A stretch of DNA of 64,000 bases from Rhabdornis inornatus. Its lineage: Eukaryota; Chordata; Aves; Passeriformes; Rhabdornithidae. The translations under genes and the position numbers were made by a program. Below are positions 1 through 11,717 of this stretch, piece after piece (the stretch's first letter is position 1; each line of letters opens with the position of its first letter). The notes beneath the pieces were generated by a model, which searched no databases, had not been told where the DNA came from, and worked only from the letters and a program-made list of their open reading frames with translations. The DNA lies in NCBI GenBank assembly GCA_013397075.1, contig VWZS01002574.1:372001-436000 (forward strand). Reading direction: 5' to 3'.

Positions 1-2199
1 TTTTTATGTATGAAATTCAAGGATCCCTAAATTATCTCTGCTTTGAAATGGATGATAAAGCAGACGTTGTTGTTGGAAATGTGGTAAACAAGCCTACAGA
101 CATTCTGTTCACAAATGTGGCATTCATTTTCATTACTGCCCCACTGACAACATGAAAACACAGGCGAAAAGAAACTACCAATTAGCTTTATAGTAATTGC
201 AGGATTATAACCACTTTTGTGATTGTAAACTCTAAGATGTTTTCGTAATCCAAATAACAGTAGATTATTCTGTGTATTGATCTGTCTCCTTTTCAAGTTA
301 AAAATAATTAAACTTTATATTTGCATGACACAGAAAAATATTCCAAGAGAATTTTTGAAGATCAGAATCCACCCCCTCCCCCCAGAACCCCATGGAGTTG
401 GGGAGCACATCAGGACTTGGTGCTCTACTCAAGGCTTGATAAACCCTTTGCAGTGTTTCCCTGGGTACATTTTGCTCATATGCATGTCTGTCTGCCAGAA
501 AGCTGGGATTTCTGTCTTCCTCCAGAGCAAACACCTGCTCTGTTACTTTGATTTTTCTCAGAAGAGAGGGAGAGTTGTCAGTGTTCTCCCTAGCTTCAGC
601 AGAATCCAGGACTGGACATTTTTGCTCTGCATGAGTTGGCAATCACTTTTGTTCCTGTGCCCAGTTGTCTTAGTGTTGCTGTTCAGGAACTCTCTTGACT
701 GGCCTGGCATTAATTAGTAGACCTTGGGGAGCTTATTTTTAGTTTGAAGGGTAACCAAAGAGGGAATTGAGATGGACAAGCTCAAGATTATGCAATCCTC
801 AAGAGATGAAATACCAATAGTTTACACGCTGTGTAGCAATTTTTCCCAAACGTGAAGGCAGCTTTACAGGTCAGTCTGGAAACTGAGTAGATTTCATGCT
901 CTTTTAGCTTTGCAAATTGTTTGCTAAAAAATGTTCTTAGAGTACTGTAGAAAGCCATATCATAAATATATTTGCTCAGAAGAGTGGTTTTTTGCAGTTT
1001 AGTGCTTGATAAATTGTGCTGTGTTTATAAAGGTGGACAACAGGGATGGAGCAGAGGCACTGGGTGGCTGTGACTTTCAAAACAGCACAGTGGCTGTCAT
1101 TTCATTTCTGGTTTAACTGACAATTTTTAAATATGAAATTATATTTACACAGGCTGTCAAGTTGATTTGAATGAAAATATATTTCTATTTGATTTTATCC
1201 TTTAGGGACCAGTTGTAGTTTTGCATTAGTCATGGCAAACCTGCCTCTGATTTAGGGCTGAACTCACCCTGGGGACGTTATGTATCCATGCCCCACTTGT
1301 AAGATTCATGTCCTGATAACATTGTCCCATGATTTAAAAGCGTTTTCTCAACAAAAGGAGGAAGAAAAAAAAGTGCAAGCGCTGTGTTTGCTAATAAGTC
1401 AACTATCATCTTTGCATCTTTTAATCTACAGTCAAATACATGCTGTTGTTTATCATAGGAAGCAAATATATCTAATTAATTTATACAATAATGGGCAAGA
1501 AAATTCTTCTTCATGCTTGTGTTGTTCTTTATATATACTCTAGCATGTAAAATTGGTAGTTTTCCAGTTTAGGTTTAATTTTACTTCCTAGCACTTGATG
1601 TGTCTGAAGCATAAAATGTTTATCTCTTTCTTCCATCTGGGTGAAGTATTGTACAATAGTTCAGACCAAAAATGAGTTCAGATTGCTTACATTATCATGT
1701 TTGATAGATTGACATATGTACTATTTCACACCATCTTACCACGCAAAGCTCTGCTGCCAGCTACCACCATCTTATTCATCAGCATTCAGTAATTCATCTG
1801 CAGGCCAAATGGGACTGTTTGCCTGAATTTTAAAAAAATAAAAAAAAAGGTAGGCAGAAATTCACCTGTCAGTGCTTTCATGGAATCTGGGGGGTGGAAA
1901 AAGCATGTCTGTAGCTTGGATGGCTCTCGGGGGATTTCACAGAGCAAACATGAGATTTTTATCTCACCTTGTCCTTGGGAAGGAGAGGTGGGCAGTCCTG
2001 GGACAGTTTATCCCTGAAGGTTTGTCCATCAGAAGTCAGGGAGCATGCAGACCTCAGCATGGTGGTGAAATTCCTCCACACCACGGGGAAGTTTGGATGG
2101 TTCAGGATGAGCTGTGTGGCAATAAATAAACCTAGCAGTTCCCTTTTAAGCTTTGCAATATCCAGCTCTGAAATGTATGCACTGTTATGAATGCATCAA
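1..2199. other. No gene seen
   Basis: Unique AT-rich DNA. Frames of 73-146 codons on both strands overlap each other and lack domains, signal peptides or codon structure. The cysteine/histidine-containing minus-strand frame at 27-296 does not have zinc-finger spacing. Confidence 0.6.
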
Positions 2200-2560
2200 A
2201 ATGAAAGTGTTTATAGTATTCTAGGTTTGAATCAAGTTAAACAGATAATGACTGCTTATAATTGGTTTATTCCAATGGAAATAGCTTAGCCTTAATTTGA
2301 CAACAAGAGCTTTTACAGAGTCATTGTTTTATTATAAGTATGCCGTAAGCTATTAGCTACTACTTTGTGGTTCATCTTATTTGCCTGAGTCAGCTCTCTA
2401 ACATGCTCAAAACATACAGATTCTAGCAGGAGCTATTTGTTACACAGTAATTAACTTGTTTATGATAAATGGATGGGAGAAATGTCACGGCATTTTGTTT
2501 TATGTATAAATGAAAAGCATCTGCATTCTAAAAATTTCATGTTAATTAGACTTAAAATAG
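2200..2560. other. AT-rich repeat-free block, CNE-like
   Basis: No gene or repeat family. Non-repetitive sequence with numerous TAATT/AATTA and TTTATGA-type words (for example 'cagtaattaacttgtttatg' near 2446). Conservation is a guess from appearance only. Confidence 0.13.
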
Positions 2561-5500
2561 TTTTCCCCAGTAGTGCCACAAATACCACACGCTGCACATC
2601 ACTGCCAACACTGTGGCCTGGTGATGGGGTGGTAGCTGAGGTGATTTGTGGAGCCAGTACCTTCCTCAGAAATGCCATCACTGCGTCTCTTAATGAAAGC
2701 TACTGGGGTGTAATCTGTTATACTTTTTTTGTCTTTGTGTTTGTTTGCAGGGTAATAAACTTAGTCTTGATCGCTGATGCATGATAATGTTTAAGATGGC
2801 TTTGTTAAGTATTTTCTTCTTTAGCCTAAGGGGAAGATCTCCATGTCTGCATTATGGCAGAGGACGATTGTGGCACAGGGATCTTTTCCTCTTTGTTAAT
2901 TATTCATGTTAACTTAACGTGGTGAGAACATTGGTCCTGAGGGGTGGGGAGCAGGGACAAGAGGGGCTGCACTGAAGCAGTTCAGCAGTGTCCCAGGGGA
3001 TCTGATCCCTGATGTGAGCTCAGTGTTTGGGAGTGATGAAGACCAGCAGCCTCTTGGGGAAGGAGGGAAAGGAGTAGGATGCTGAAAGTGGTATGCAATA
3101 AGATACTCTTGCTATTGGCTTTATGCCCTTCTTGAATTCTTGGTAGTGTTTTTTAAGATTATAATTAATGAAAAAAGACATTTTCAAAATTAGAAGTTCA
3201 GGTTTAATTGTCACTCTGTGGGACTGTGGAGACTGGCAGTGGGTGGAATGACATCAGGGTGTTGAATGCATTGTTTCTCCAGTGTGGCTCCAGCACCTCT
3301 CAAACACACCTAAACAAAACAACTCACAGCAGACAGCACAAGCAGATGAGAGGTAGAGCCACTTTGTGTTTTTTCATCTGCACTGATTCATGTTTCTTTG
3401 CCCACCCTGAGCGGGGGAACATCACTTGTGTGGGCAGCCACGTTTGGGGACAAGTGTGTGGCAGCACAGTTTATTTTCATATGGAGAGATGAATAAACTC
3501 TGCCAGCATGTTCTGCTCTAAGCAAGTGTATGAAACCAAAGGTAGCCAAGCTCATGCAAATGCATGAAAATGTAATTGCTTCAATTCTAGGATTTTTTTA
3601 CTAGCATGATTCTTGGTTAAGAACAAAATTCACAAAGGCTTTACTGCAATACCTCTTTTTTTTAAAATAAGAATTCACTGTGGAGAGCATCTCTTTTAAG
3701 TTTTTAAGAGGTAGGCTGTTCCTCGTGGTCCAAAGCTTCTTGTTCTCAGCACTTAGATTTCAAAACCTCCATCCTTTTTAGCCCTCGCCATATCCAGTAT
3801 TAAAACTGAGGAAGGCTATGAATACTGTTTAGAAAATAATGGCTGCCTAGACCAAAGAACCCCCAGCATCTACAGTTTCCCTGGGCTAGTGGAGAATACT
3901 GTAGATGGTGTAGGCTTCCCACTTTTCCTGGGTTTAGAGTCCAGGAAATAGCCACGTTCCCATCTGCTGTCAGTTTTGGCAGGAGCTTGGTTCCCACAGG
4001 CAGGTCAAGGTCTGTCTGCAGAGTGTGTGTGGATGTCTGTGTTTTCCAGGTGCCCTCTGGTGTGTCCTACAGGTGCTTTTGGAAAGGGAAGGGCTTGAGG
4101 AATGTTGGGATTTGTTCTGGGGTTTGGTGAGGTCCTTGAGCATCTCTTAGGGCTGCTGGGTGCTTGCAGCAGCTCTGCTGCAGCCTCCTGCAATTGCAGC
4201 TCTGGTGCCTTCTCCAAGCTGCTCAGAGTTGAAAAAAGCAGAGAGGCTTTTCCATTCATGTTTTCATTATTTTCTGGTCTGTGATTATCCACGGAAAGCA
4301 GTTACTGAAGTTATTGTGCACGTAATTAGCTTCACAGCTCCCTAATAAAATCTGAAAGTAGGGGAGCATCCACTGAGAACCCAGGACTCTCACCCTCACC
4401 TTTCTTCATTCCTTTCTCAAGGGGAGGAGAGGCAGACAGGCATCAGCTCCAGTGAAGCTGCCTCTCAGAAAACTCTTCTCACATTCCACAGAACAACTTC
4501 TTTTAAAAGCAGTTTCTCGTGATGGGCATGTTGCAAATCAAAACCATAATTTCCATCCTGAGTTCCAGGGGACATCCCAGAAAGAGCTGCTGCAGATCAG
4601 GGAACTGCTGATGCCTATGTATTTTTAATGTTGTTCTTCAGATCTAACTTCTGACACAAAAATGATGTTTAAGATGACATTTTTATCTAAATAAAATTGC
4701 AGTTAATGAGACTGGAGTAGTCAATAACACTCTGTAGAGTTAATCCCCTTACACTGTTTAATAACTGTATATATTGCTTTCTAGTTCACAGCTTTGAACC
4801 AAACTCCTCAAACCCAAGCAAAAATTACATTTTTCTACATTCTGGGGAGTTAACTGATTTTTATCTGAATAAATCTGCTTCTCCAACAACAGACTTGAAG
4901 CTTCTATCTTTTTTCAGGGATTTGTCTGTTAGAGAATTGTGCTGCTTCGAATTAGGCATTCTAAGTAGGCATTAAGGAAGAAGATGAAACAACAATTTCT
5001 GTTGAATAATTTATTAATTTCTTTATTTATGCTTAGGCTTTTAGGAAATAAACTGTGTCTGGAACAGTATCAATTAGGTATTTATTGTGAAATACCTGTT
5101 GTTTTGAACACTAAGCTGATCATTTTAGGTCTTGTAAGGTTGGAAAATGTTAATTTTAAAGTCAGTTCTTTGTACAGGAATTGACTGTCACTGACAGAGC
5201 TCATGAGCTCTGATCTCACAGAGCAGATGCTGAAAGCATTCTGGAAATTACCGTTTTTTGCATGTGGCAATTGAAACTTATTTATTCTAGCAGTGAAGCA
5301 TTTTCTTGCCTAATTTTCATTGACCTAATGCCAGTTCTCATTGCCTAATTTCATTGATATTTATGTACAGGTCTCCTTCTGCCTTAATTTCTGCCCTGGA
5401 AATGAGTCTCATGTTTTTTTAGAGGGAGCTTATTTCATTGCAGACTCAAGCTGGGGAAGTGCTTGGTTCCACAGCAGTATGGGCCATGTGCACAGCTCAT

Positions 5501-6147
5501 AGAATATTTTAGCAATATAGATAATACTTAAAAGTCTTATTTGAAGGGCAAGAAGAGATTAAAACTACAGAGGATAGGATTTCACTGGAAATCTGCTGCT
5601 TAATGTTTCTCATAGAATGTATTTGAGTAACATAGGGAAAGAAGGGAGTTTCTGTTTGATTTGAGGTTACTGGTATATTCAGAATTAGGGCCATTGCTGT
5701 ATCAAGTGGAATTTTTTATTTTCAGGCAAATGGAAATAGTAAGAACTTAGACCAGAAAGTGGTGTTTGAAAAGCAAAGCTCAGTCCTTGCCTCTGGGAGC
5801 TCCAGCTTTGAGTGGTTTGACAGGAGTGTTGGGATGAACCTGTGGCTGTGATTCCAGACAGGTTTCCCCAGGATCCTGATGTGGAGCACTGCAGGAGTCT
5901 CTGCAGGCTCAGTGGAATTGATCTGTATCCCTTTTTGTGCATGCACACTTTTGTGCCCCAGCCAAAGATTCTGAAGAGGGTTTGGCTTCACATTCAGTTT
6001 TCCTTTTGGTGCCTACATGAACCTCAGGATTGCTTTTCCAAGTGAAACCCAGAAATGTCCTTGGCAGGGTTTTCTTACTGCTTAGGATGCCATGATATAT
6101 TTGTTTAGATTTTTAAAAATACTTACTTATTAGTATTTCTGAAAGGA
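2561..6147. other. No gene seen
   Basis: Unique DNA with moderately GC-rich patches (2930-3010, 4010-4210) that are not CpG-rich. No repeat family, splice-flanked exon or RNA gene could be supported. Confidence 0.6.
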
Positions 6148-6466
6148 GAAACTGGGAGTGTTGGGGTGGTTTAGCCTAGAGAAGAGAAGACTTTATAATT
6201 GTGTATAAATTCCTTGTGAGAGTGTGTTGAGATGAGGTGCATGGAGGAAGGGCAGAAGAAAATGAGTGCTAACACTGAAATGCAGGACACTGCACTTTAA
6301 TGTGGGGAGAAACTTCCAGTGAGGGTTGTCAGATACTGGAGGAGCTATCTCAGAGAAGTCTCTGTTCTTGGAGATACTTGGAACCTTCCTGGACATGGTC
6401 CTGGAGCCTGCTTTGGCTGTCCCTGTGCTGTGCAGGGCTTGGGTGAGCAGCTCTGCAGCTTCCACT
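6148..6466 (+). repeat. CR1 LINE, 3' part
   Basis: This is a diverged fragment of a CR1 (chicken repeat 1) non-LTR retrotransposon in sense orientation. The start resembles the CR1 phrase 'tttagcctggagaagagaag' (here tttagcctagagaagagaag, 6170-6189). It is followed after a degraded stretch by 'agtgagggttgtcagatactgga' near 6319, the CR1 segment that leads to 'cagagaag' and the 'ccttggagatact' block (6365-6380). The end (about 6385-6466) matches the 'actggacatggtcctg...ctctgctgtccctgtgc' part poorly. The element lacks its ORFs and is 5'-truncated, as almost all avian CR1 copies are. Open frames of 60-97 codons overlapping it are by-products. Identification is from memory of the family consensus; subfamily is not assigned. 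Confidence 0.72.
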
Positions 6467-8389
6467 GGGCTCTGACCCTGGGAAACACTTTGCAGGTGAA
6501 TGGATGAAAAGACAAGAGAGGTGAACTGAGCTTTTCTTCAAATACAAATCCCACAGCTTTAGATAAAAACATTGCAACAGCCTGCAAAACATGATCTTTA
6601 CTAGGAAATTGTGTTTCTTTAATTTCTTGGAAGCACAACCTCTAAAGAGGGAATAATTGAAACACCAGGGACCAGCATTCAGCTGTTTGCTTCCATTAAT
6701 GTCCAGACTTAACCTAGGCGTAGTTTGTCTCCTGGCAGAAGGAAATGTTACACTTGCATTGAAAAAGCACTCAGTTTCCTCTTTATTTTTAGTAGGATGA
6801 AAGAGAACATGTGGAGTTACTGTTTAACCCAAAATATTTGTCTTATATCAGCTACTCTGCTCCTTTCAGGAGGATGTTTGTTTCCTAAGCAAGTTTTCTG
6901 ACATGAAAAACGCTTGGGCTGAACAAGATCTTTTTTGCCACAGGCTTGCGATTTTTCTTGTTTATATTCATTATCCCTAATTCATTTATTAATTTTGGAT
7001 TGCAGTGGCACAGAGGGAGCGGGAAGTGGCAAATGCTGTGGCATATGGGCTGCACTGTCATTGGGAACACTGAGCCGTGCTCGCTGCCTCGTGACCCCAG
7101 GCTGCAGCATCCACATCCCCTTTTCCTGCTCCCTTCCAATACAAAATTCTAATTATTTTTTTTTTTTTTTCAAATTACTGCTGCTGTTCCTCCGCACTTG
7201 CCAGCATTCTGTAGCAGAGAGCCAGTGGCAGTAACTCAGTTGTGCTGCTCGGGGTCACATCAGCTGCAGCCCATTAACACCAGCGTGGTAATGGCAGCCA
7301 CTGTGTGCAATGCACAGTGGGGGTGTTGGAAGCTCCTCCAAGGACCCTGAAGACATGTATGGGCCACCCATGAAGGAGAAGAAAGTAAAATAGATGCCCT
7401 TTCTGCTCTGAAATGAGCCAGTCTGTTTTCATTGATACCCAGAAGCACTGCAGTCATTAAAGGCTATTACTATGCCTATTATAAATCACAATTTCCTAGC
7501 AGTTCAGAGGTTAGTCAGAAAAATTACTTTTAGTCTAAAATTTTGTTAAAATGAGTTTGTCTCGTAGTAATTCCAGTCCTTATTATATGAAATTGTCTTT
7601 AAAATAATTATGAATGTAGCAATTATCCAAAGATAAATAGTCAAGATTACAAGAATTTTTCTATACAGAGCTATGTATCTATCAACTCTCTGTCGGTTCA
7701 TGTCTAGAGAATCATAAAAGGCAGGTCAGTGGAACAAATGCCTGTTACTTCACCATGTAGCAAGAAAAGCATATTGGAATTACTGGTATAAGAAAGAAAA
7801 GCATGCAAGCTTGGGAAGATGATGGAAAATAAAGAAATTGCTATAGGTGATAAAGTGCAAGTCAGAATTAGTTTAAAGTATGAAATTTAATAACCTGTTT
7901 GTTCCTGATGCAGTCAGTGGGGGTGAACTGGTAACTGTGTAAATGCCACAGTTCTGTCACCGGGTCTCGCTGATTTCACCAAGAGCTGTTTGTAGTGTCA
8001 CCTGTTGGTGTTTCCTGCGCTGGAGGAGCTCAGGAGGATTTCTCGTGCACACTCCTTCTCCAGGGCATGAGCAGCTCCTTTGGAATGGGTTTGTCCCTGA
8101 CAGGGACTTGAAGATCCATTGGTGGGGACCAAAGCCAATATATTTCATTGCTTCTCCTTCCTTCCTCTGAGTTTAAATGGAGCTGTCTTGATGCAATTTA
8201 AACCTGTTTGTCATGGACACACAGAAGTTGCTGATTTTTTTTTTCTCCTCCCAGAACAATCAAAAATATTTTTTTTCAGGTTCTCTGGGCTGAACCTCTC
8301 ATTTGTTGCCTTTTGTGTGTCGTGCTTGGCTCCTTCCTCTGAGCCCTTGTCTTTGTTACTAACATGATACTCCAGGTCGATGTGACACT
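6467..8389. other. No gene seen
   Basis: Unique DNA between two CR1 pieces, containing the 15-T run at 7156-7170. All open frames are short and overlapping on both strands. Confidence 0.6.
7156..7170. repeat. Poly-T tract (15 T)
   Basis: An uninterrupted run of 15 T. There is no adjacent LINE or SINE body and no target-site duplication that I can see, so it is a plain homopolymer. Confidence 0.9.
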
Positions 8390-8935
8390 GCCAGCCAAGT
8401 CTCACGGTGCTGAACAGACAGGGAATATTACTTAGCCTGGTTTGCAGGCAATATTCCACTTGATTTATCTAATGTGATGATTGTTTTTTTCTTAGCAGTA
8501 TGATACTGTTGACTCATGTTCAGCTTGTGATCCAGTATAACCTCCCACATCGTTTTTTTAATGAACTGCTACCTACCCAGTCATTTTCTATATGTGTAGT
8601 TGATTAATCCTGCTGAATCGTGTTACCTTGCTCCTCTTCTGTTGAATTACATCTTATTTTTGTTTTATCATCAGCCTCATCTAACTGGTTTGGGTTGTTT
8701 TGAATTCTGATCTCGACATCCAACAGTGTTGCAGTTGCATCCTGCTTGTGTATGTTTTGCAGATGTAACAAGCATATGCTGCATTCCTTTATCTGTTCTG
8801 TTAATAAAGGATTGAACAAACCCAGTTCATAACAGGCTGTGGCAGAGCCCATGTGATAGAGCCTTCTGCTCTGACCATGCACCATTAAAACATGCTCTGG
8901 GTAAAGTTATTTGAATAACTAAAATTGGAATGGTG
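8390..8935 (-). repeat. Ancient CR1-like LINE fragment, antisense
   Basis: About 545 bases match, on the complementary strand, a CR1-type LINE that is abundant in turtles and crocodilians and present as old copies in birds. Collinear landmarks read on the plus strand are 'ggtgctgaacagacagg' (8406), 'tgactcatgttcagcttgtg' (8511), 'gatccagtataacctccca' (8530), 'gaactgctacctacccagtc' (8563), 'ttgaattacatctta' (8641), 'ttttgaattctgatctcgac' (8699), 'aaggattgaacaaaccca' (8807) and a degraded end near 8935. The matching block belongs to the reverse-transcriptase 3' coding region of the LINE; it has many stops and indels and is not functional. The length and order of the landmarks make chance unlikely. 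The 93-codon frame at 8604-8885 is a relic of this element, not a gene. Confidence 0.85.
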
Positions 8936-10502
8936 GCTTGGTGAACAGAGCCTTTAGTGTCTTGGTATTGTCCTTTGGCATCTGTGGAAACACAATTCCA
9001 AATGTCTTCAGTTGTCAGTACTTTTCCAGACTTTTATGAGAATTACAAATATTGAATTTTCACCATCTAGAGACATTCCAGGATAAAAGGCTAGATTAAT
9101 GGAATTTTGATGAAATGTTGATGTTGGAGGGGAAGGGCTGCTGGAATTCTCTGCCCACTGGGATGTTTAAATGCCCCAGCTCAACTGCTGGACCCGAGGT
9201 ATGTCCAGGCTACAGGACAGTGTTCATGTTGGCTTTCCTCAGGATACTGGAGGTCTGCTCCTTAAAAGACATTTTTGGTGGAGCTGTAACTAATCCCGAT
9301 GTGAGCTGAAAGAACAGGATTAAATCAAAGCTAAAGCAGTGCTGTACCTGGATGTGGAGTTTAGACTCTGGTAAAATCTGTTTCCACTGCTGGCTGGGGA
9401 TTTCCACCTTTGCTGTGCTCCCATTTCCCAGCTCATCTTGGAAGGTGAGGAAAGCAAGGTGTTCACCCCCCACAGAGCAGCTAGGTGTTGCACTGCCTGT
9501 TTTTATAGATCTGTATTATTCACAGAGCTTTCTAGGGGGCCTAGCCCACACTTAAGTATTTTACTGTTTAGTATCTCTCTTTGATTTTGCCCATCACGCC
9601 TGTGTGTTTTGGTAACTGAAGAAAGGCAGATGCTTGCTGCTCCCTGTGCTGGAGGAAGAGGTTGCTGAAATCTTCTGGAGCATCTCAATTTAGAGGGGAA
9701 GAAGAGGTGGGCTAGAGAATTTCCAGTATTTTGCTCCCAGTGAAAATCCTTCCCTGGTGAGGCAGAAAAAGTCATTGTTTCAGACCCTGGGTGCCCTGGT
9801 GCTTGTCCTTTAGGAGCCTGATGTTACTGGCTGGTTGCTTTGCTCCCTTCAAGACAGGTTTACACAGTTACACATGAAAGGCAACTGTTTTGCTCATCTC
9901 CATAAATCTTAAATATTTTTTTTGTGCCTTAATTATTTTGAAGGTAAACTTCCACTTATATACCTTTTTATGGGCTTCTGAACATTTTTCAGTTGATTCA
10001 GTGCTTCCTTTTGGTCCTCTGTAGAAGCTAAAGCAATGTCGGTAAATGGCATTATGAAAAAAAGGAATTTTTCATATTGTTTGGATTTTTTCTTTGCCTG
10101 TGGTCAGGAGGGACAGGTTAAGGATGAAGAAAAATATGTGTATGGTTGATAGGATGAAGGAGAAACTATTGGTCAAAGCAAGATTTGGAGTGATGAAATA
10201 TTCAAGGATTGCAACTATCAAAAATGTTTGGATTGCACCCAAAGATTTCCCCATCCTCTTTTCAAATTGCAGGAGGAGACCCTTGTCAGAAGTTCAGTGA
10301 TCTCTGGAACGATAAACTCCAGATGCCTGTTCAAATAACTGAATAGGAGATTGATTATCTCTGTGCAAAGTTTACTGAAAGATTTTTCTTTTTTTTTTTT
10401 GTTTGCTTGGAGTCTCGGATATAAAAGAAATTCAGAGTTAAAAGGCTGCTTGCTATTATCTGCTAGCAAGCAAACTACTCCAGTTTTGAAACCTCGTGGC
10501 AA
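8936..10502. other. No gene supported
   Basis: Unique DNA. A minus-strand segment at 9348-9436 has a good acceptor ('ctttcctcaccttccaag') and a weak donor (CCAG then GTACAG) and is open in two frames. I do not regard it as a gene. Confidence 0.55.
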
Positions 10503-10715
10503 GAAGAAAGAGAGGGGATTTAGGGTGGGCAGTATAAACATTTCTTCACCAAAGAGGTTGTTAACCACTGGCACAGCTGCCCAGGGCAGTGGTGGAGTTC
10601 CCATCCTTGGGGGGATTTAAAAGCCATGAGGATGTGGCACTTGGGGACAGGGGTCAGTGAGTGGTTGATGGTCTTGGAGGGCATTTCCAAGCTCAGCAAT
10701 GCTCTGATGCCCTCC
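10503..10715 (+). repeat. CR1 LINE 3' end
   Basis: This is a clear CR1 3' fragment in sense orientation and the best-preserved repeat in the window. The collinear family phrases are 'gaggggatttagggtggg' (10512), 'catttcttcaccaaagaggt' (10539), 'cactggcacagctgcccagg' (10567), 'agtggtggagttcccatcctt' (10589), 'ggatttaaaagccatgagga' (10613), 'tgtggcacttggggacaggg' (10633), 'gtcagtgagtggttgatggt' (10652) and 'ttggagggcatttccaagctcagcaatgctctgat' in part (10674-10710). The normal 3' octamer tail is reduced to one degraded unit. The overlapping open frames (10351-10620, 10520-10843, 10626-10925) are by-products of this repeat and its flanks. Confidence 0.92.
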
Positions 10716-10966
10716 CAGCAGGGCTGTGTGGGCAGTGCCTGGGTTGGTGTTAGCAGAGGTTTGAGCATGGCACTGGGGATTCCTGTGGGTGCTGGATTAA
10801 CTGTGGTGTTCTGGCAGAGATCAGTGCACATCAGGCCTTTCACCAGAATGAATTTTCATGTATTTTCAATAAAAGGAAGCTTTATTTTCCCTTTCTGCTT
10901 TCTTCCCTTGGCTGTATCCTGTTAAAGAGCAGCAGAACCAAGCAGTGGTGGCACAGCCAATTTTAC

Positions 10967-11059
10967 CTGTGCAATAATAGAGCAAGTTTCATTGCCTGGA
11001 AGATGTGATGATGAAGCAAAGTTCTGTAAATGCAGCAGTTGTGTCCTTTGGCAATGCAC
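10967..11059 (-). other. Candidate coding exon, unknown gene
   Basis: A 93-base minus-strand segment. The acceptor is excellent (pyrimidine tract ending 'aacctctccctcttacag') and the donor is moderate, CACAG then GTAAAA. Two frames are open across it: 31 codons in phase 0 (starting VHCQRTQLLHLQ) or one base plus 30 codons plus two bases (starting CIAKGHNCC). The second would follow the two-base end of 18752-18856. Having two open frames makes coding evidence weak. No family is recognised. Confidence 0.15.
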
Positions 11060-11369
11060 CTGTAAGAGGGAGAGGTTGACATCTGTGGAGTGGGGCTGTT
11101 CTGGGAAAAAAAAATTAGAAAATTAAAATAAGGGTGGGTGGGAAGAAGAGTTGTGGGTGCGTGGGGACCCCACAGAACTGCTGGGTCAGGGTTCGTGTTT
11201 GGTCTGGACAACACCAGAAGTGGTGCAAATTATGGAGACTTAAAGCAAATATAACAATATTTCTGCTACAGTTTATTAACAGTCTGAGTGGATTTTTTGA
11301 CCTTTTATCTGCATCAGGGTCCCTTGTGAGCAGTCCTTTATTGCAGTTTATCTGTCTGCACTTCCAGGA

Positions 11370-11717
11370 GAAATTTGTAGGGAATCCACACACTGAGAAA
11401 CTTGGTCTTAGGAGAGCTGTCCTGAAAAAGGAAAAACAAAGACACCAAACAAACCGACAAATGCAACAACGAAAAGTAAAGAAAAAACCTCAAGGTTATA
11501 TATCAAAATCTGTAACACATGCTCAAAAAAAGTTAATATCTGGTGAATGTCAATTAAGTACTTCCTCAGCTAATAAATAGCTTAGGAGGTATAAAATTTA
11601 ATACTCCTAAAATTGCAGAAGCCTTTGAAGAACACATTTAAATTGGACTCGTTGGAAGAAGGAGATTTAGAACTGACCTGTTCAGAGGTAAGTAGTGAAA
11701 AAGATGTGATGGAATGA
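11370..11717 (+). pseudogene. K/Q-rich translatable tract, possibly decayed coding sequence
   Basis: An A-rich plus-strand stretch that translates into protein-like sequence in three successive frames. The first frame (about 11370-11577) is rich in Lys, Gln and Arg, with runs such as RHQTNRQMQQRKVKKK and ends SSANK then a stop. The next frame (11576-11635) reads NSLGGIKFNTPKIAEAFEEH then a stop. The third (11619-11714) reads KPLKNTFKLDSLEEGDLEL and ends EKDVME then a TGA. Each step is a +1 shift, as expected for decayed coding sequence with small indels. Alternatively 11619-11687 is a real exon: it has an AG before it ('aaaattgcag') and a strong donor, TCAGAG then GTAAGT. No family is recognised. 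A-rich DNA gives Lys-rich translations by chance, so this is tentative. Confidence 0.3.

Noticed and set aside
27..296. Cysteine/histidine-containing minus-strand frame resembling a zinc finger (CHIC motif)
   Set aside because: The spacing of Cys and His residues does not match C2H2, RING or other zinc-binding patterns.
1268..1312. Minus-strand segment ending at a GTGAGT donor
   Set aside because: Only 45 bases open with a poor acceptor; better acceptors give stops in all frames.
9348..9436. Minus-strand segment with a good acceptor, open in two frames
   Set aside because: The donor (GTACAG) is weak, and the frame required by the preceding candidate at 10967-11059 hits a stop at once.
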